From NCBI GenBank assembly GCA_947464215.1, contig CANHVX010000007.1, forward strand, positions 1 to 17,635: 17,635 bases of DNA. Reading direction: 5' to 3'. Both the position numbers and the translations under genes were made by a program. Positions 5,600 through 12,201 of this stretch are shown piece by piece; position 1 is the stretch's first letter; each line of letters starts with the position of its first letter. Source of the DNA: Pseudomonadaceae bacterium. Lineage in GTDB: Bacteria; Pseudomonadota; Alphaproteobacteria; UBA2136; UBA6156. The notes below the pieces were generated by a model that ran no database searches, had not been told where the DNA came from, and saw nothing but the letters and a program-made list of their open reading frames with translations.

Positions 5600-6854
5600 T
5601 GGCTACAACATCCGCTTTGCCGAAAACGGCGAGCAGTGCCTGCAAGCGGTCACCGATCGCGTTCCGCAGCTGGTCCTGCTCGATATCTGGATGGAAGGCA
5701 TGGATGGCCTCGAGGTGCTGGGCCGCTTAAAGCGCCGCGTGCCCGACCTGCCGGTGATCATGATCTCCGGTCACGGCACCATCGAAACGGCGGTGCAGGC
5801 CACGCAAAAGGGCGCCTACGATTTTATCGAAAAGCCACCGTCCGTCGAGCGCCTGCTGCTCACCGTCAGCCGCGCCATCCGCGAGGCGCAGTTGCGCAAG
5901 GAAAACTATTTGCTGCGCGCCAAGGGCGGCGATGTCCAAGAGATGCTGGGGGTGAGCAGCGAAATCGCCACCGTGCGCCAAACCATCAAGCAGGTGGCGC
6001 CGGGCGAAAGCCGGGTGCTTATCCATGGCGAAAGCGGCACGGGGAAGGAAATTGTCGCCCGCCTGATTCACAAGGGCAGCCGCCGGTCCGAGCGCCCGTT
6101 TGTGCTGCTGGCACCGGGCGCCGTCAGCGAGGGCACGTTTGAAACCGCGCTGGCCACCATCGTGGCCCAGGCCCGCGGCGGCACCTTGTTTCTCGATGAA
6201 GTGGCCGACCTCGCCCCCGCCATGCAGGCGCGGCTCCTGAAGTTCCTGCAAGATGGCCTGCTGCCCGACCCAAGCACCGGTTTGCCCACCGAGGCCGATG
6301 TGCGCATGCTGTCTTCCACCAGCAAAGACCTGAAATCGCTGGTCGATGCCGGCAAGTTCCGCGCCGATTTGTATTACCGCCTCAGCGTGGTGCCGGTGGG
6401 CATGCCCAGCCTGCGCAGCCGCAGTGTCGATATTCCTACGCTCGTGCAGCATTTCCTCAAGGTCTTGGCGCCCGATGCCCAGGCGGTGCCCAAGGTGGCC
6501 CCAGCGACCATGGCGGTGCTTACCAGTTACGAATGGCCGGGCAACATTCGCCAGTTGAAGAACCTGTGCGAATGGCTGGTGATTATGCACGCGGGCAAAA
6601 CCATCAACGCCGATATGCTGCCGCCCGAGCTGGCGGGGGGCAACGCGGTGGGGGGTAACCTTATGGAGAGCGCGGTGGCGATGCCGTTGCGCCAGGCGCG
6701 GGAATTGTTCGAGAAGAACTATCTTACCAGCCAGCTGCTGCGGTTTGGCGGCAACGTCAGCCGCACGGCCGATTTTGTCGGCATGGAGCGCAGCGCGCTG
6801 CACCGCAAACTCAAAAGCCTCGGCGTCGACGCCCGCGTCGAAGGCCCCTACTAG
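5502..6854 (+). CDS. ntrX: Response regulator NtrX
   Basis: A 450-residue NtrC-family regulator. It has a receiver domain (about 12-125; acidic pair Asp17/Asp18, phospho-Asp61, KPPS loop), an AAA+ domain with Walker A GESGTGKE (about 176-183) and Walker B GGTLFLDEVADL (about 226), EWPGNIRQLKN in the C-terminal part, and a Fis-type helix-turn-helix (NVSRTADFVGMERSALHRKL). Only about 50 residues separate Walker A and B, against about 65 in E. coli NtrC; the missing piece includes the ELFGHEKGAFTGA segment that contacts sigma-54. It probably acts without sigma-54 activation, as proposed for several alphaproteobacterial NtrX proteins. The start is set by AAGGAG at 5489-5494, 7 nt before the ATG; a longer upstream frame is only the shadow of ntrY. 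Confidence 0.95.
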   Translation: MSSTPIKHQTPEILVVDDEADVRTALAGILEDDGYNIRFAENGEQCLQAVTDRVPQLVLLDIWMEGMDGLEVLGRLKRRVPDLPVIMISGHGTIETAVQATQKGAYDFIEKPPSVERLLLTVSRAIREAQLRKENYLLRAKGGDVQEMLGVSSEIATVRQTIKQVAPGESRVLIHGESGTGKEIVARLIHKGSRRSERPFVLLAPGAVSEGTFETALATIVAQARGGTLFLDEVADLAPAMQARLLKFLQDGLLPDPSTGLPTEADVRMLSSTSKDLKSLVDAGKFRADLYYRLSVVPVGMPSLRSRSVDIPTLVQHFLKVLAPDAQAVPKVAPATMAVLTSYEWPGNIRQLKNLCEWLVIMHAGKTINADMLPPELAGGNAVGGNLMESAVAMPLRQARELFEKNYLTSQLLRFGGNVSRTADFVGMERSALHRKLKSLGVDARVEGPY

Positions 6855-6888
6855 CCAAGGCACGAACGGACACCCACCCCCCGAAAGG

Positions 6889-6914
6889 GTCATTGCGAGC
6901 GAAGCGCGGCAATC
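6889..6914. repeat. R1 palindrome, copy a
   Basis: The stem ATTGC/GCAAT encloses a second stem GCG/CGC with loop AAG. This copy keeps the form GTCATTGCGAGCG at its start. Confidence 0.8.
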
Positions 6915-6975
6915 CTGAGCGCCCCCCCAATAAAAACCGAAGCCCCCAAAGGGGGGGGAACCGTCACAGCGAGCT

Positions 6976-6999
6976 GTCATCCCGGCGCAGGCCGGGACC
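6976..6999. repeat. R2 palindrome, copy a
   Basis: A perfect 7-bp stem TCCCGGC/GCCGGGA with loop GCAG. It is flanked by CACAGCGAG upstream, which is also found before copy b. Confidence 0.8.
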
Positions 7000-7050
7000 C
7001 ACGAAGACAAGCGTTTCATACCCCCCCGAAGCCCTCCAAGCCCCAACGGG

Positions 7051-7076
7051 GTTATTGCGAGCGAAGCGCGGCAATC
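7051..7076. repeat. R1 palindrome, copy b
   Basis: Same as copy a except for one base near the start (GTTATTGC instead of GTCATTGC), outside the stem. Confidence 0.8.
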
Positions 7077-7135
7077 TTGAGCGAACCCCCCAATAAAAAC
7101 CGAAGCCCCCAGAGGGGTAACCGTCACAGCGAGGC

Positions 7136-7159
7136 GTCATCCCGGCGTAGGCCGGGACC
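7136..7159. repeat. R2 palindrome, copy b
   Basis: The same perfect stem as copy a with loop GTAG in place of GCAG: the change is confined to the loop. Confidence 0.8.
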
Positions 7160-7232
7160 AAAAAAAACCGAAGCCCCCCAAGCCAAACCGCCAAAGCAAT
7201 CGAGTCAAACGCAGCCCCATCCCCCAGGCCGG

Positions 7233-7258
7233 GTCATTGCGAGCGAAGCGCGGCAATC
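7233..7258. repeat. R1 palindrome, copy c
   Basis: An exact match to copy a over 26 bp. No R2 follows; the 8-bp tandem repeat begins 36 bp downstream. Confidence 0.8.
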
Positions 7259-7294
7259 TCGAGCGAACCACCGCCTAACAACGCAGCCCCCATC

Positions 7295-7358
7295 CCCGAC
7301 AACCCGACAACCCGACAACCCGACAACCCGACAACCCGACAACCCGATAACCCGATAA
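7295..7358. repeat. 8-bp tandem repeat, CCCGACAA x6 then CCCGATAA x2
   Basis: Eight uninterrupted 8-bp units: six are identical (7295-7342) and two carry the same C-to-T change (7343-7358), followed by a decayed unit. The unit length is not a multiple of three and no gene spans it. The rest of the gap (7359-7484) shows no further structure that I can identify. Confidence 0.92.
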
Positions 7359-7479
7359 TCCGAATCTCCCAACCATCAACCGCGCAGCGCAGGGGGGCGG
7401 CACCAAACCGGCAACCAGCGCCACCCAAGCGGCAACGGGTGCCGCGTTAGCACCTCGCCAGCACCCATAGCCGCCGCAA

Positions 7480-7507
7480 AAACACCCAAAAACGGCACCC
7501 CGTGCCG
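7480..7507 (-). terminator. Rho-independent terminator after topA
   Basis: The 6-bp stem CGGCAC/GTGCCG (7493-7498 with 7502-7507) is followed on the minus strand by TTTTTGGGTGTTTTTG. It begins 8 bp beyond the topA stop codon. Confidence 0.75.
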
Positions 7508-7515
7508 CCCCAAAC

Positions 7516-9891
7516 CTAGGTTTTGGCCGAACGGGCAGGGGCCTTTTTCGTAGGCGATTTCGCTGCCTTTTTGGCTGGTTTTGGGGCTGGTTTTGCGGCC
7601 GCCTTTGTGGCAGCCGTGCTCGCTTTTTTGGCCGCCGCTTTTTTGGCCGAAGCCTCTGCTTTTTCAGCCTTTTTTGCCTCAGCCTTGGCGGCTTTTCCCT
7701 TGGTAAAACGGGCCCGGAAAGCCGCGGCTGCTTCTAATGCTTCAGGGTTGTCACTCCAGCCACAATCGGGCTGCGGGCACTTGTGCCATTCGCCATATTT
7801 TTTGCTTGATTTACATATAGTTATCGGCCATGCACAGCTCGGGCAGGGCTCTTGCCGGGGCAGGTCCCACACCGCATACGTGCAGGTCGGGTAGGTCGAG
7901 CAACTGTAAAAAGTCTTGCCTAAGCGGCTGATTTTTTTCACAATTTCAGCGCCCACAGCCTTGCACGAAGGGCACGCAATGCCGGTGCTCACACCGGGCG
8001 CGGCGGCTGGGCCTGTTTTTTCAATATAATTGCACTCAGGGTAGCGGTTGCAACCCTTAAATTTACCATATTTTCCAAGGCGATAAACCAATTCTCCGGT
8101 GCCGCACTGGGGGCATGTTTCGCCGGTGGCTTCGGTGGTCACGTCGCTCTTTTTTACACTCTCTGTCTTTTCCACCACCAGATTTTTGAAGGGTGTCCAG
8201 AAGGTGCGCAGCGTGGGTTTCCAGTCATGCTCGCCACGGGCAATAGCGTCCAAATCATCCTCTAAATTGGCCGTAAAGTTGTAGTCTACATATTGCGAAA
8301 AGTGCTGAACCAAAAATTTGCTCACAATGCGGCCCACATCTTCGGGCATGAAGCGTTTTTGTTCCAGCCGCACATAGCCGCGGTCTTGCAAGGTTGCAAT
8401 AATGCTGGCGTAGGTCGAAGGGCGCCCAATGCCATATTCTTCCAAGGCTTTAACAAGGGTTGCCTCGTTAAAGCGGGGGGGCGGTTGGGTAAAGTGTTGT
8501 TCGGCGTCAATGGCGCGTGTGGCCATGGTTTCGCCGTCTGCCACGGCGGGCAAAATCGAGCCATTTTCATCATCCGCAGCACCCGAATCGTCGTCTTTTC
8601 CCTCCTGATAAACACTCAAAAATCCAGGAAACAAAATAACGCTGCCCGTTGCACGGAAAAGATGTTTTTTAGATGTGTCAGCAATGGTGATGGTGGTTTG
8701 TTCCAAGCGGGCGGGCTGCATTTGGCAGGCCATGGTTCGCTGCCAAATCAGCGTATAAAGGCGGTTTTGGTCATCTTCCACGCCCAACGTGCCCGGCATT
8801 TTGCTGGGGTCTGTGGGGCGTATGGCTTCGTGGGCCTCTTGGGCATTCTTGCTTTTGCTTTTGTAAACAATGGGTTGAGAAGGAACATAATCGGCGCCAT
8901 AGTGTTTAGAAATATGGGCCCGCAGCGCCGCCACAGCCTCATTGGCCAGGTTCACACTGTCGGTTCGCATGTAGGTGATATGCCCGGCTTCATACAACCG
9001 CTGTGCGGCCTGCATGGTGCGGCGGGCGGCAAACCCAAGCTTTCGCGCGGCATCTTGCTGCAAGGTGCTGGTAATGAACGGCGCGGCGGGAAAGCGCCGT
9101 TTATCGGCCTTATCCAGCGCATCCACATGGTAGGAAAGTGCCTGTAGCCGCGTTTGGGCGTGCCGTGCCTCGGGCTCGGCACGAAAGGAAAATTTTTCTA
9201 CTTTTTTCCCTTCATATTGAACAAGTTGGCTATTGATGGGTTTGTCAGCAAGCGTGGCAAAAGCGCCGTGCAGCGTCCAGAATTCTTCGGCTTTGAAGGC
9301 TTCAATCTCGTCTTCGCGCTCGGCAATGAGGCGCAGCGCCACGCTTTGCACGCGCCCGGCCGAAAGCCCACCTTTCACCTTGCGCCACAGCACCGGAGAA
9401 AGATTAAACCCCACCAAATAATCCAGCGCGCGGCGGGCTTGTTGGGCATTCACCAAATTCAGCGCCAGCGCACGGGGGCTACGGATAGCTTGTTGCAGGG
9501 CCGTTTTGGTAATTTCAGAGAATTCAATACGATGGACGTGTAGTTTGGCCGCCAGCTTCGGGTCGCGGCGCTTGATTTCTTCCCACACGTGCCAGCTGAT
9601 AGCCTCACCTTCACGGTCTTGGTCGGTTGCCAGATAAAGCGTATCAACGCCCTTAAGCGCCGCCATAATGCCCTTTAGCGTCTGTTCGCTTTTGGCGTCA
9701 GAAACTTTGTAATGCATGGCAAAATCGTTGTCGGGCTCAACGGCATTATCTTTGCTGGGCAAGTCGCGCACATGGCCAAAGCTGGCCAAAACTTTGAATC
9801 CTTTGCCAAGATAACCTTCAATGGTTTTGGCTTTGGCAGGGCTCTCCACAATCACGAGGGCGTTGCTGGAGGTGTGAGGGGCTGTAGACAT
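7516..9891 (-). CDS. topA: DNA topoisomerase I (type IA)
   Basis: A 791-residue enzyme that relaxes negative supercoils. It opens with the Toprim domain (NALVIVESPAKAKTIEGYLG; DQDREGEAISWH) and has the catalytic tyrosine in HITYMRTDS (Tyr307) and the GRVQSVALRLIAERE motif. Three C-terminal zinc-ribbon modules follow (about 590-715): CPQCG...GCNRYPEC, CPSCK...CSTYPTC and CPSC...CPQPDC. The last 70 residues are a Lys/Ala/Pro-rich tail that probably binds DNA nonspecifically. The coding sequence is visibly richer in A/T and in weak third bases than ntrY or ntrX, hinting at different expression or ancestry. No convincing ribosome binding site precedes the ATG, but the motif close to the N-terminus supports this start. 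A terminator follows directly, so the gene is probably transcribed alone. Confidence 0.97.
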   Translation of the reverse strand: MSTAPHTSSNALVIVESPAKAKTIEGYLGKGFKVLASFGHVRDLPSKDNAVEPDNDFAMHYKVSDAKSEQTLKGIMAALKGVDTLYLATDQDREGEAISWHVWEEIKRRDPKLAAKLHVHRIEFSEITKTALQQAIRSPRALALNLVNAQQARRALDYLVGFNLSPVLWRKVKGGLSAGRVQSVALRLIAEREDEIEAFKAEEFWTLHGAFATLADKPINSQLVQYEGKKVEKFSFRAEPEARHAQTRLQALSYHVDALDKADKRRFPAAPFITSTLQQDAARKLGFAARRTMQAAQRLYEAGHITYMRTDSVNLANEAVAALRAHISKHYGADYVPSQPIVYKSKSKNAQEAHEAIRPTDPSKMPGTLGVEDDQNRLYTLIWQRTMACQMQPARLEQTTITIADTSKKHLFRATGSVILFPGFLSVYQEGKDDDSGAADDENGSILPAVADGETMATRAIDAEQHFTQPPPRFNEATLVKALEEYGIGRPSTYASIIATLQDRGYVRLEQKRFMPEDVGRIVSKFLVQHFSQYVDYNFTANLEDDLDAIARGEHDWKPTLRTFWTPFKNLVVEKTESVKKSDVTTEATGETCPQCGTGELVYRLGKYGKFKGCNRYPECNYIEKTGPAAAPGVSTGIACPSCKAVGAEIVKKISRLGKTFYSCSTYPTCTYAVWDLPRQEPCPSCAWPITICKSSKKYGEWHKCPQPDCGWSDNPEALEAAAAFRARFTKGKAAKAEAKKAEKAEASAKKAAAKKASTAATKAAAKPAPKPAKKAAKSPTKKAPARSAKT

Positions 9892-9997
9892 GTCTATAGG
9901 GGTAAGCGCGGAAGGGGGGCGCTGTCAACCGCCGTTACCTGCGCCCGCCCACACGCCCGCACACACGTAGGTCCGCGCACGCACGCGCGAGGAGACG

Positions 9998-10585
9998 CTA
10001 TTCGCCCGTGCCAGAAGACGACGAGGCGCTACGGGTGGCCACCAGGTAGTAAATATCATCGGTGGGGCCAGCAGAAAGCTCCACACGCAGCACGCCGGCG
10101 GCCATGTTGGTGTCGCCGCCGTTCATGGTTTTATGAAGTTCTTTGGCGAGGCTGTCTTTCACTTTGGTCAGCTTCAGCCATACACTGCAAATGCCCCCGC
10201 CGCTGCATTCTACGGGCGGCACGCCGGGCACATCCTGGCGCCCTTCAAAAAAGCTGTAGGTGCCGTAAAGGCGCGATTTATCGGTAAGCATCCCGTCGAT
10301 ATACGGGCCATTCCAGCCGGAAAAACCTGTGTCATTGTTCAGTAAGTCTGTGAATTTAAGCGTGTCTTCATTCGTGGCCATCTTAAATTCGGTGTAGGCT
10401 TTTTTGATGTTGGTCAGCTCGGTGGCAAGGGCTGTGGTGCTGGCTTGGCCAAAAATGTTGATAGCGGCCACCCCTGCAACAACCGAAAGAAGACCGAAAA
10501 TGGCCAAGGCAATCCGGGCATCAAGGCCAAACATGGCCCCGCGTTGGTTGCAGATAAGAGATGTGCGGCGAGATGTGAATGTCAT
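9998..10585 (-). CDS. Type IV pilin-like / pseudopilin protein
   Basis: A 195-residue protein with a class III-type prepilin leader. A basic N-terminus (MTFTSRRTSLICNQRGA) is followed by MFGLDARIALAIFGLLSVVAGVAAINIF. Cleavage after Ala17 would leave Met at +1 and Asp22 at +5, the position normally held by Glu5; Gly16 is at -2. The globular part has GWNGPYID, a motif frequent in pseudopilins, and a Cys pair (ECSGGGICS) that could form a disulfide loop. It would be processed by a prepilin peptidase and either assembled into a pilus or secretion pseudopilus, or simply anchored. No pilus or secretion machinery gene is nearby, so its partners lie elsewhere. No clear Shine-Dalgarno precedes the start. 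The family call is fairly sure and the role is not. Confidence 0.7.
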   Translation of the reverse strand: MTFTSRRTSLICNQRGAMFGLDARIALAIFGLLSVVAGVAAINIFGQASTTALATELTNIKKAYTEFKMATNEDTLKFTDLLNNDTGFSGWNGPYIDGMLTDKSRLYGTYSFFEGRQDVPGVPPVECSGGGICSVWLKLTKVKDSLAKELHKTMNGGDTNMAAGVLRVELSAGPTDDIYYLVATRSASSSSGTGE

Positions 10586-10639
10586 GTCGGCAAACTAACT
10601 AAGTGTATGCCCTTTCGGCAAGCAAACAGAGGGAATGAC

Positions 10640-10669
10640 AAAAAAATCGGCCACCAGGTGTGGCCGATT
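10640..10669 (-). terminator. Rho-independent terminator after the cytochrome c gene
   Basis: A perfect 10-bp stem AATCGGCCAC/GTGGCCGATT (10645-10654 with 10660-10669) has a 5-nt loop and is followed on the minus strand by a run of T. It lies 21 bp after the cytochrome stop and upstream of the pilin-like gene, so those two genes are separate units. Confidence 0.88.
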
Positions 10670-10690
10670 GGGCACATGTGCGTAGGGATG

Positions 10691-11233
10691 TTATTTCAGC
10701 GTTTTCAGCCAGGCAATCAGGTCGGCGCGCTCATCCGGCTTTTTAATGCCGTTAAACTGCATCTTGGTGCCGGGCATCCAGCCTTTGGGGTCGGCCAGAA
10801 AGGCATCCAAGGCGGCATAATCCCAGGTGGGGACCGAGGCTTTTTTCTCAAGTAAGGCGCTGGAATAGGAGAAGTCGGTACGGTGGCCCAGGTGGCCGCC
10901 ATAAATGCCCCATTGGTTGGGCCCTACGCGGTTGGGGCCGCCGTTATCAAAACTGTGGCAAGCCTTGCATTTGGCCGCAATCGTCTCGCCGCGGCCTACA
11001 TCGGGGGTGTAGCTGGCCAAGTCGAATGGCTTTTCTTCGGCTTTGGGGGCGCCGCCCGAGGCATCTGCGGGGGTTTCGGCCCCGGCCACCACAATTTTAG
11101 CCTCGGCTTTGTGGGGGAAAAGATGGCCGGTTAGCAGCCAGTGGCCGCCAAAAAAGCTAAGGGCAAGGCCCCAGCACACGGCAAGAACGGCGCTGCAGGC
11201 AATGAGAAAGGAGGGGGTGTGAGAATGCTTCAT
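10691..11233 (-). CDS. Membrane-anchored class I cytochrome c
   Basis: A 180-residue protein with an uncleaved N-terminal anchor (about 9-31, FLIACSAVLAVCWGLALSFFGGHWLL), an Ala/Pro/Glu-rich linker and a cytochrome c domain. The haem is bound by CKACH (Cys89, Cys92, His93) and Met158 in MPGTKMQF is the expected axial ligand. TWDYAALDAFLADPKGWMPGTKM is typical of cytochrome c2/CycM/c552-type carriers that pass electrons from the bc1 complex to a terminal oxidase while tethered to the inner membrane. The start at 11233 is chosen because it begins the signal anchor; the frame extends 53 codons further upstream, but only into the rpmH leader and start region. It is transcribed divergently from rpmH. 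Confidence 0.93.
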   Translation of the reverse strand: MKHSHTPSFLIACSAVLAVCWGLALSFFGGHWLLTGHLFPHKAEAKIVVAGAETPADASGGAPKAEEKPFDLASYTPDVGRGETIAAKCKACHSFDNGGPNRVGPNQWGIYGGHLGHRTDFSYSSALLEKKASVPTWDYAALDAFLADPKGWMPGTKMQFNGIKKPDERADLIAWLKTLK

Positions 11234-11313
11234 GGTGCCACTATATGTTGGGCGGAACCTAGGTGGGAAGGGGGCTGGCGTCAAGTCATGCATGCAAAAA
11301 CGTGTCTTAAGGG

Positions 11314-11341
11314 TTGACACAGGTGTGGCAGCTGTGGCAAT
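11314..11341 (+). promoter_or_regulatory. Probable rpmH promoter
   Basis: A consensus -35 TTGACA (11314-11319) is followed after 16 bp by GGCAAT, a weak -10. Two imperfect 9-bp direct repeats (GGTGTGGCA and GCTGTGGCA, 11322-11339) lie in the spacer. CTGTGG/CCACAG (11332-11337 with 11345-11350) could form a small leader hairpin. The -35 is convincing and the -10 is not. Confidence 0.45.
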
Positions 11342-11375
11342 GCCCCACAGATAACGCCGACAAGGAGACGCCACC

Positions 11376-11534
11376 ATGGCCACAAAACGCACCTACCAGC
11401 CAAGCAAAGTTGTGAAGAAGCGCAGCTGCGGCTTCCGTGCGCGCATGAAGACGTCCGACGGCCGCAAGGTGATCAAAAAGCGCCGCGCCCATGGCCGCAA
11501 GCGCCTCACAACGGCGCCATTTAGCCGTTACTAG
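11376..11534 (+). CDS. rpmH: Ribosomal protein bL34
   Basis: A 52-residue basic protein, MATKRTYQPSKVVKKRSC followed by GFRARMKTSDGRKVIKKRRAHGRKRLTTAPFSRY. The core (KRTYQPS, GFRARM, GRKV, RR.GRKRL) is the bL34 signature. It is several residues longer than the usual 44-46, with three extra residues at the front and a TTAPFSRY tail. It belongs to the large ribosomal subunit. The start is fixed by AAGGAG at 11362-11367, 8 nt before the ATG. It heads the classic rpmH-rnpA-yidD-yidC cluster, with rnpA beginning 23 nt downstream. Confidence 0.97.
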   Translation: MATKRTYQPSKVVKKRSCGFRARMKTSDGRKVIKKRRAHGRKRLTTAPFSRY

Positions 11535-11557
11535 GCGGCAAGGGGGGCTGTTGCCCC

Positions 11558-11932
11558 ATGCCTATACATATCCAAACCCTCGTCAAACGCGCTGATTTTC
11601 AGCAGATTAAGGCCCATGGCCAGCGTGTAAGCACGCAGGGCTTTGTGGTGCAGTATATGCCGTGGCCCACGCCGGGCTTGGCGCTGGGGTTTACCTGCAG
11701 CCGGGCGTTGGGTGGGGCGGTGGCGCGCAACCGTGCCCGTCGGCGCCTGAAGGCGGCGGTTGACCGCGCCGTGCGCCTGAACCCATCAGCCCAGATGGGG
11801 CCCCAAGGGGTGGCGTGTGTGGTGGTGGGTAAAATGCCAATCTTTGATATAAAATTCAAACATTTGATAAAAGATATTCAGTTGGCTTTTACTCAGGTAG
11901 GCGTCGAATGTCCGCTGTCTATCACCACCTAA
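11558..11932 (+). CDS. rnpA: Ribonuclease P protein component
   Basis: A 124-residue basic protein that assists the catalytic RNA of RNase P in removing tRNA 5' leaders. The family RNR motif is present as GGAVARNRARRRLKAAV (about residues 51-67), preceded by the central strand GLALGFTCSRALG that lines the leader-binding cleft. The N-terminal LVKRADFQQIKAHGQRVSTQGFVVQY matches the family start. It overlaps yidD by 25 nt, so translation is probably coupled. No strong ribosome binding site is seen, and the rpmH stop lies 23 nt upstream. Confidence 0.93.
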   Translation: MPIHIQTLVKRADFQQIKAHGQRVSTQGFVVQYMPWPTPGLALGFTCSRALGGAVARNRARRRLKAAVDRAVRLNPSAQMGPQGVACVVVGKMPIFDIKFKHLIKDIQLAFTQVGVECPLSITT

Positions 11933-12201
11933 CCCGCACGCCGCGCTATGCGGTGTGGGCGCTGCTGCGGGTGTATCAGTTAACCCTCAGTTTTTGGCTG
12001 GGCCGCCGGTGCCGCTTTCACCCAACATGCAGCCATTATGCGCAAACGGCGGTGCTGCGCTTTGGCGTGCTGCGCGGCGGGTGGCTGGCGTGCAAACGAG
12101 TGATAAAATGCGGCCCATGGGGCGGCAGCGGGTTTGACCCTGTCCCCGAAATGTGCCACCAAGGCCACCAGAATCAGACGCAAAGGAAGAAACCCCGATG
12201 A
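11908..12201 (+). CDS. yidD: Membrane protein insertion efficiency factor YidD
   Basis: A 97-residue protein with the compact YidD core LLRVYQLTLSFWLGRRCRFHPTCSHYAQTAVLRFGVLRGGWLACKRVIKCGPWGGSGFDPVP, including the three conserved cysteines (CRF, TCS, KCGP) and the HPTCSHYA motif. YidD is a small inner-membrane-associated protein linked to YidC-dependent insertion. It overlaps the rnpA end by 25 nt, and its stop shares ATGA with the yidC start, giving tight coupling across the cluster. The C-terminal tail (MCHQGHQNQTQRKKPR) is polar and poorly conserved. Confidence 0.95.
   Translation: MSAVYHHLTRTPRYAVWALLRVYQLTLSFWLGRRCRFHPTCSHYAQTAVLRFGVLRGGWLACKRVIKCGPWGGSGFDPVPEMCHQGHQNQTQRKKPR

Larger units (their letters stand above)
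6855..7258. repeat. Composite array of extragenic palindromes
   Basis: This gene-free stretch after ntrX is built from three motifs in fixed order. R1 is ATTGC...GCAAT around GCGAAGCGC. R3 is CCAATAAAAACCGAAGCCCC. R2 is GTCATCCCGGC...GCCGGGACC. R1 starts at 6889, 7051 and 7233; R3 lies near 6926, 7088 and 7160; R2 starts at 6976 and 7136. The first two blocks therefore repeat with a period of 160-162 bp and the third is partial. R1 and R2 resemble widespread bacterial extragenic palindromes. Short frames here are out of line with any protein pattern. Confidence 0.85.

Noticed and set aside
6893..7358. Short frames in the ntrX-topA gap
   Set aside because: They read through extragenic palindromes and the 8-bp repeat, giving RRRPGP and PDNPTTRQ-type strings.
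11320..11375. DnaA boxes or an origin next to rpmH
   Set aside because: The GTGG/CCAC repeats do not match TTATCCACA, dnaA is absent, and no AT-rich unwinding region is present.
11234..11392. Longer N-terminus for the cytochrome c gene
   Set aside because: The extra 53 codons overlap the rpmH promoter, leader and start codon, while the signal anchor begins at the ATG at 11233.
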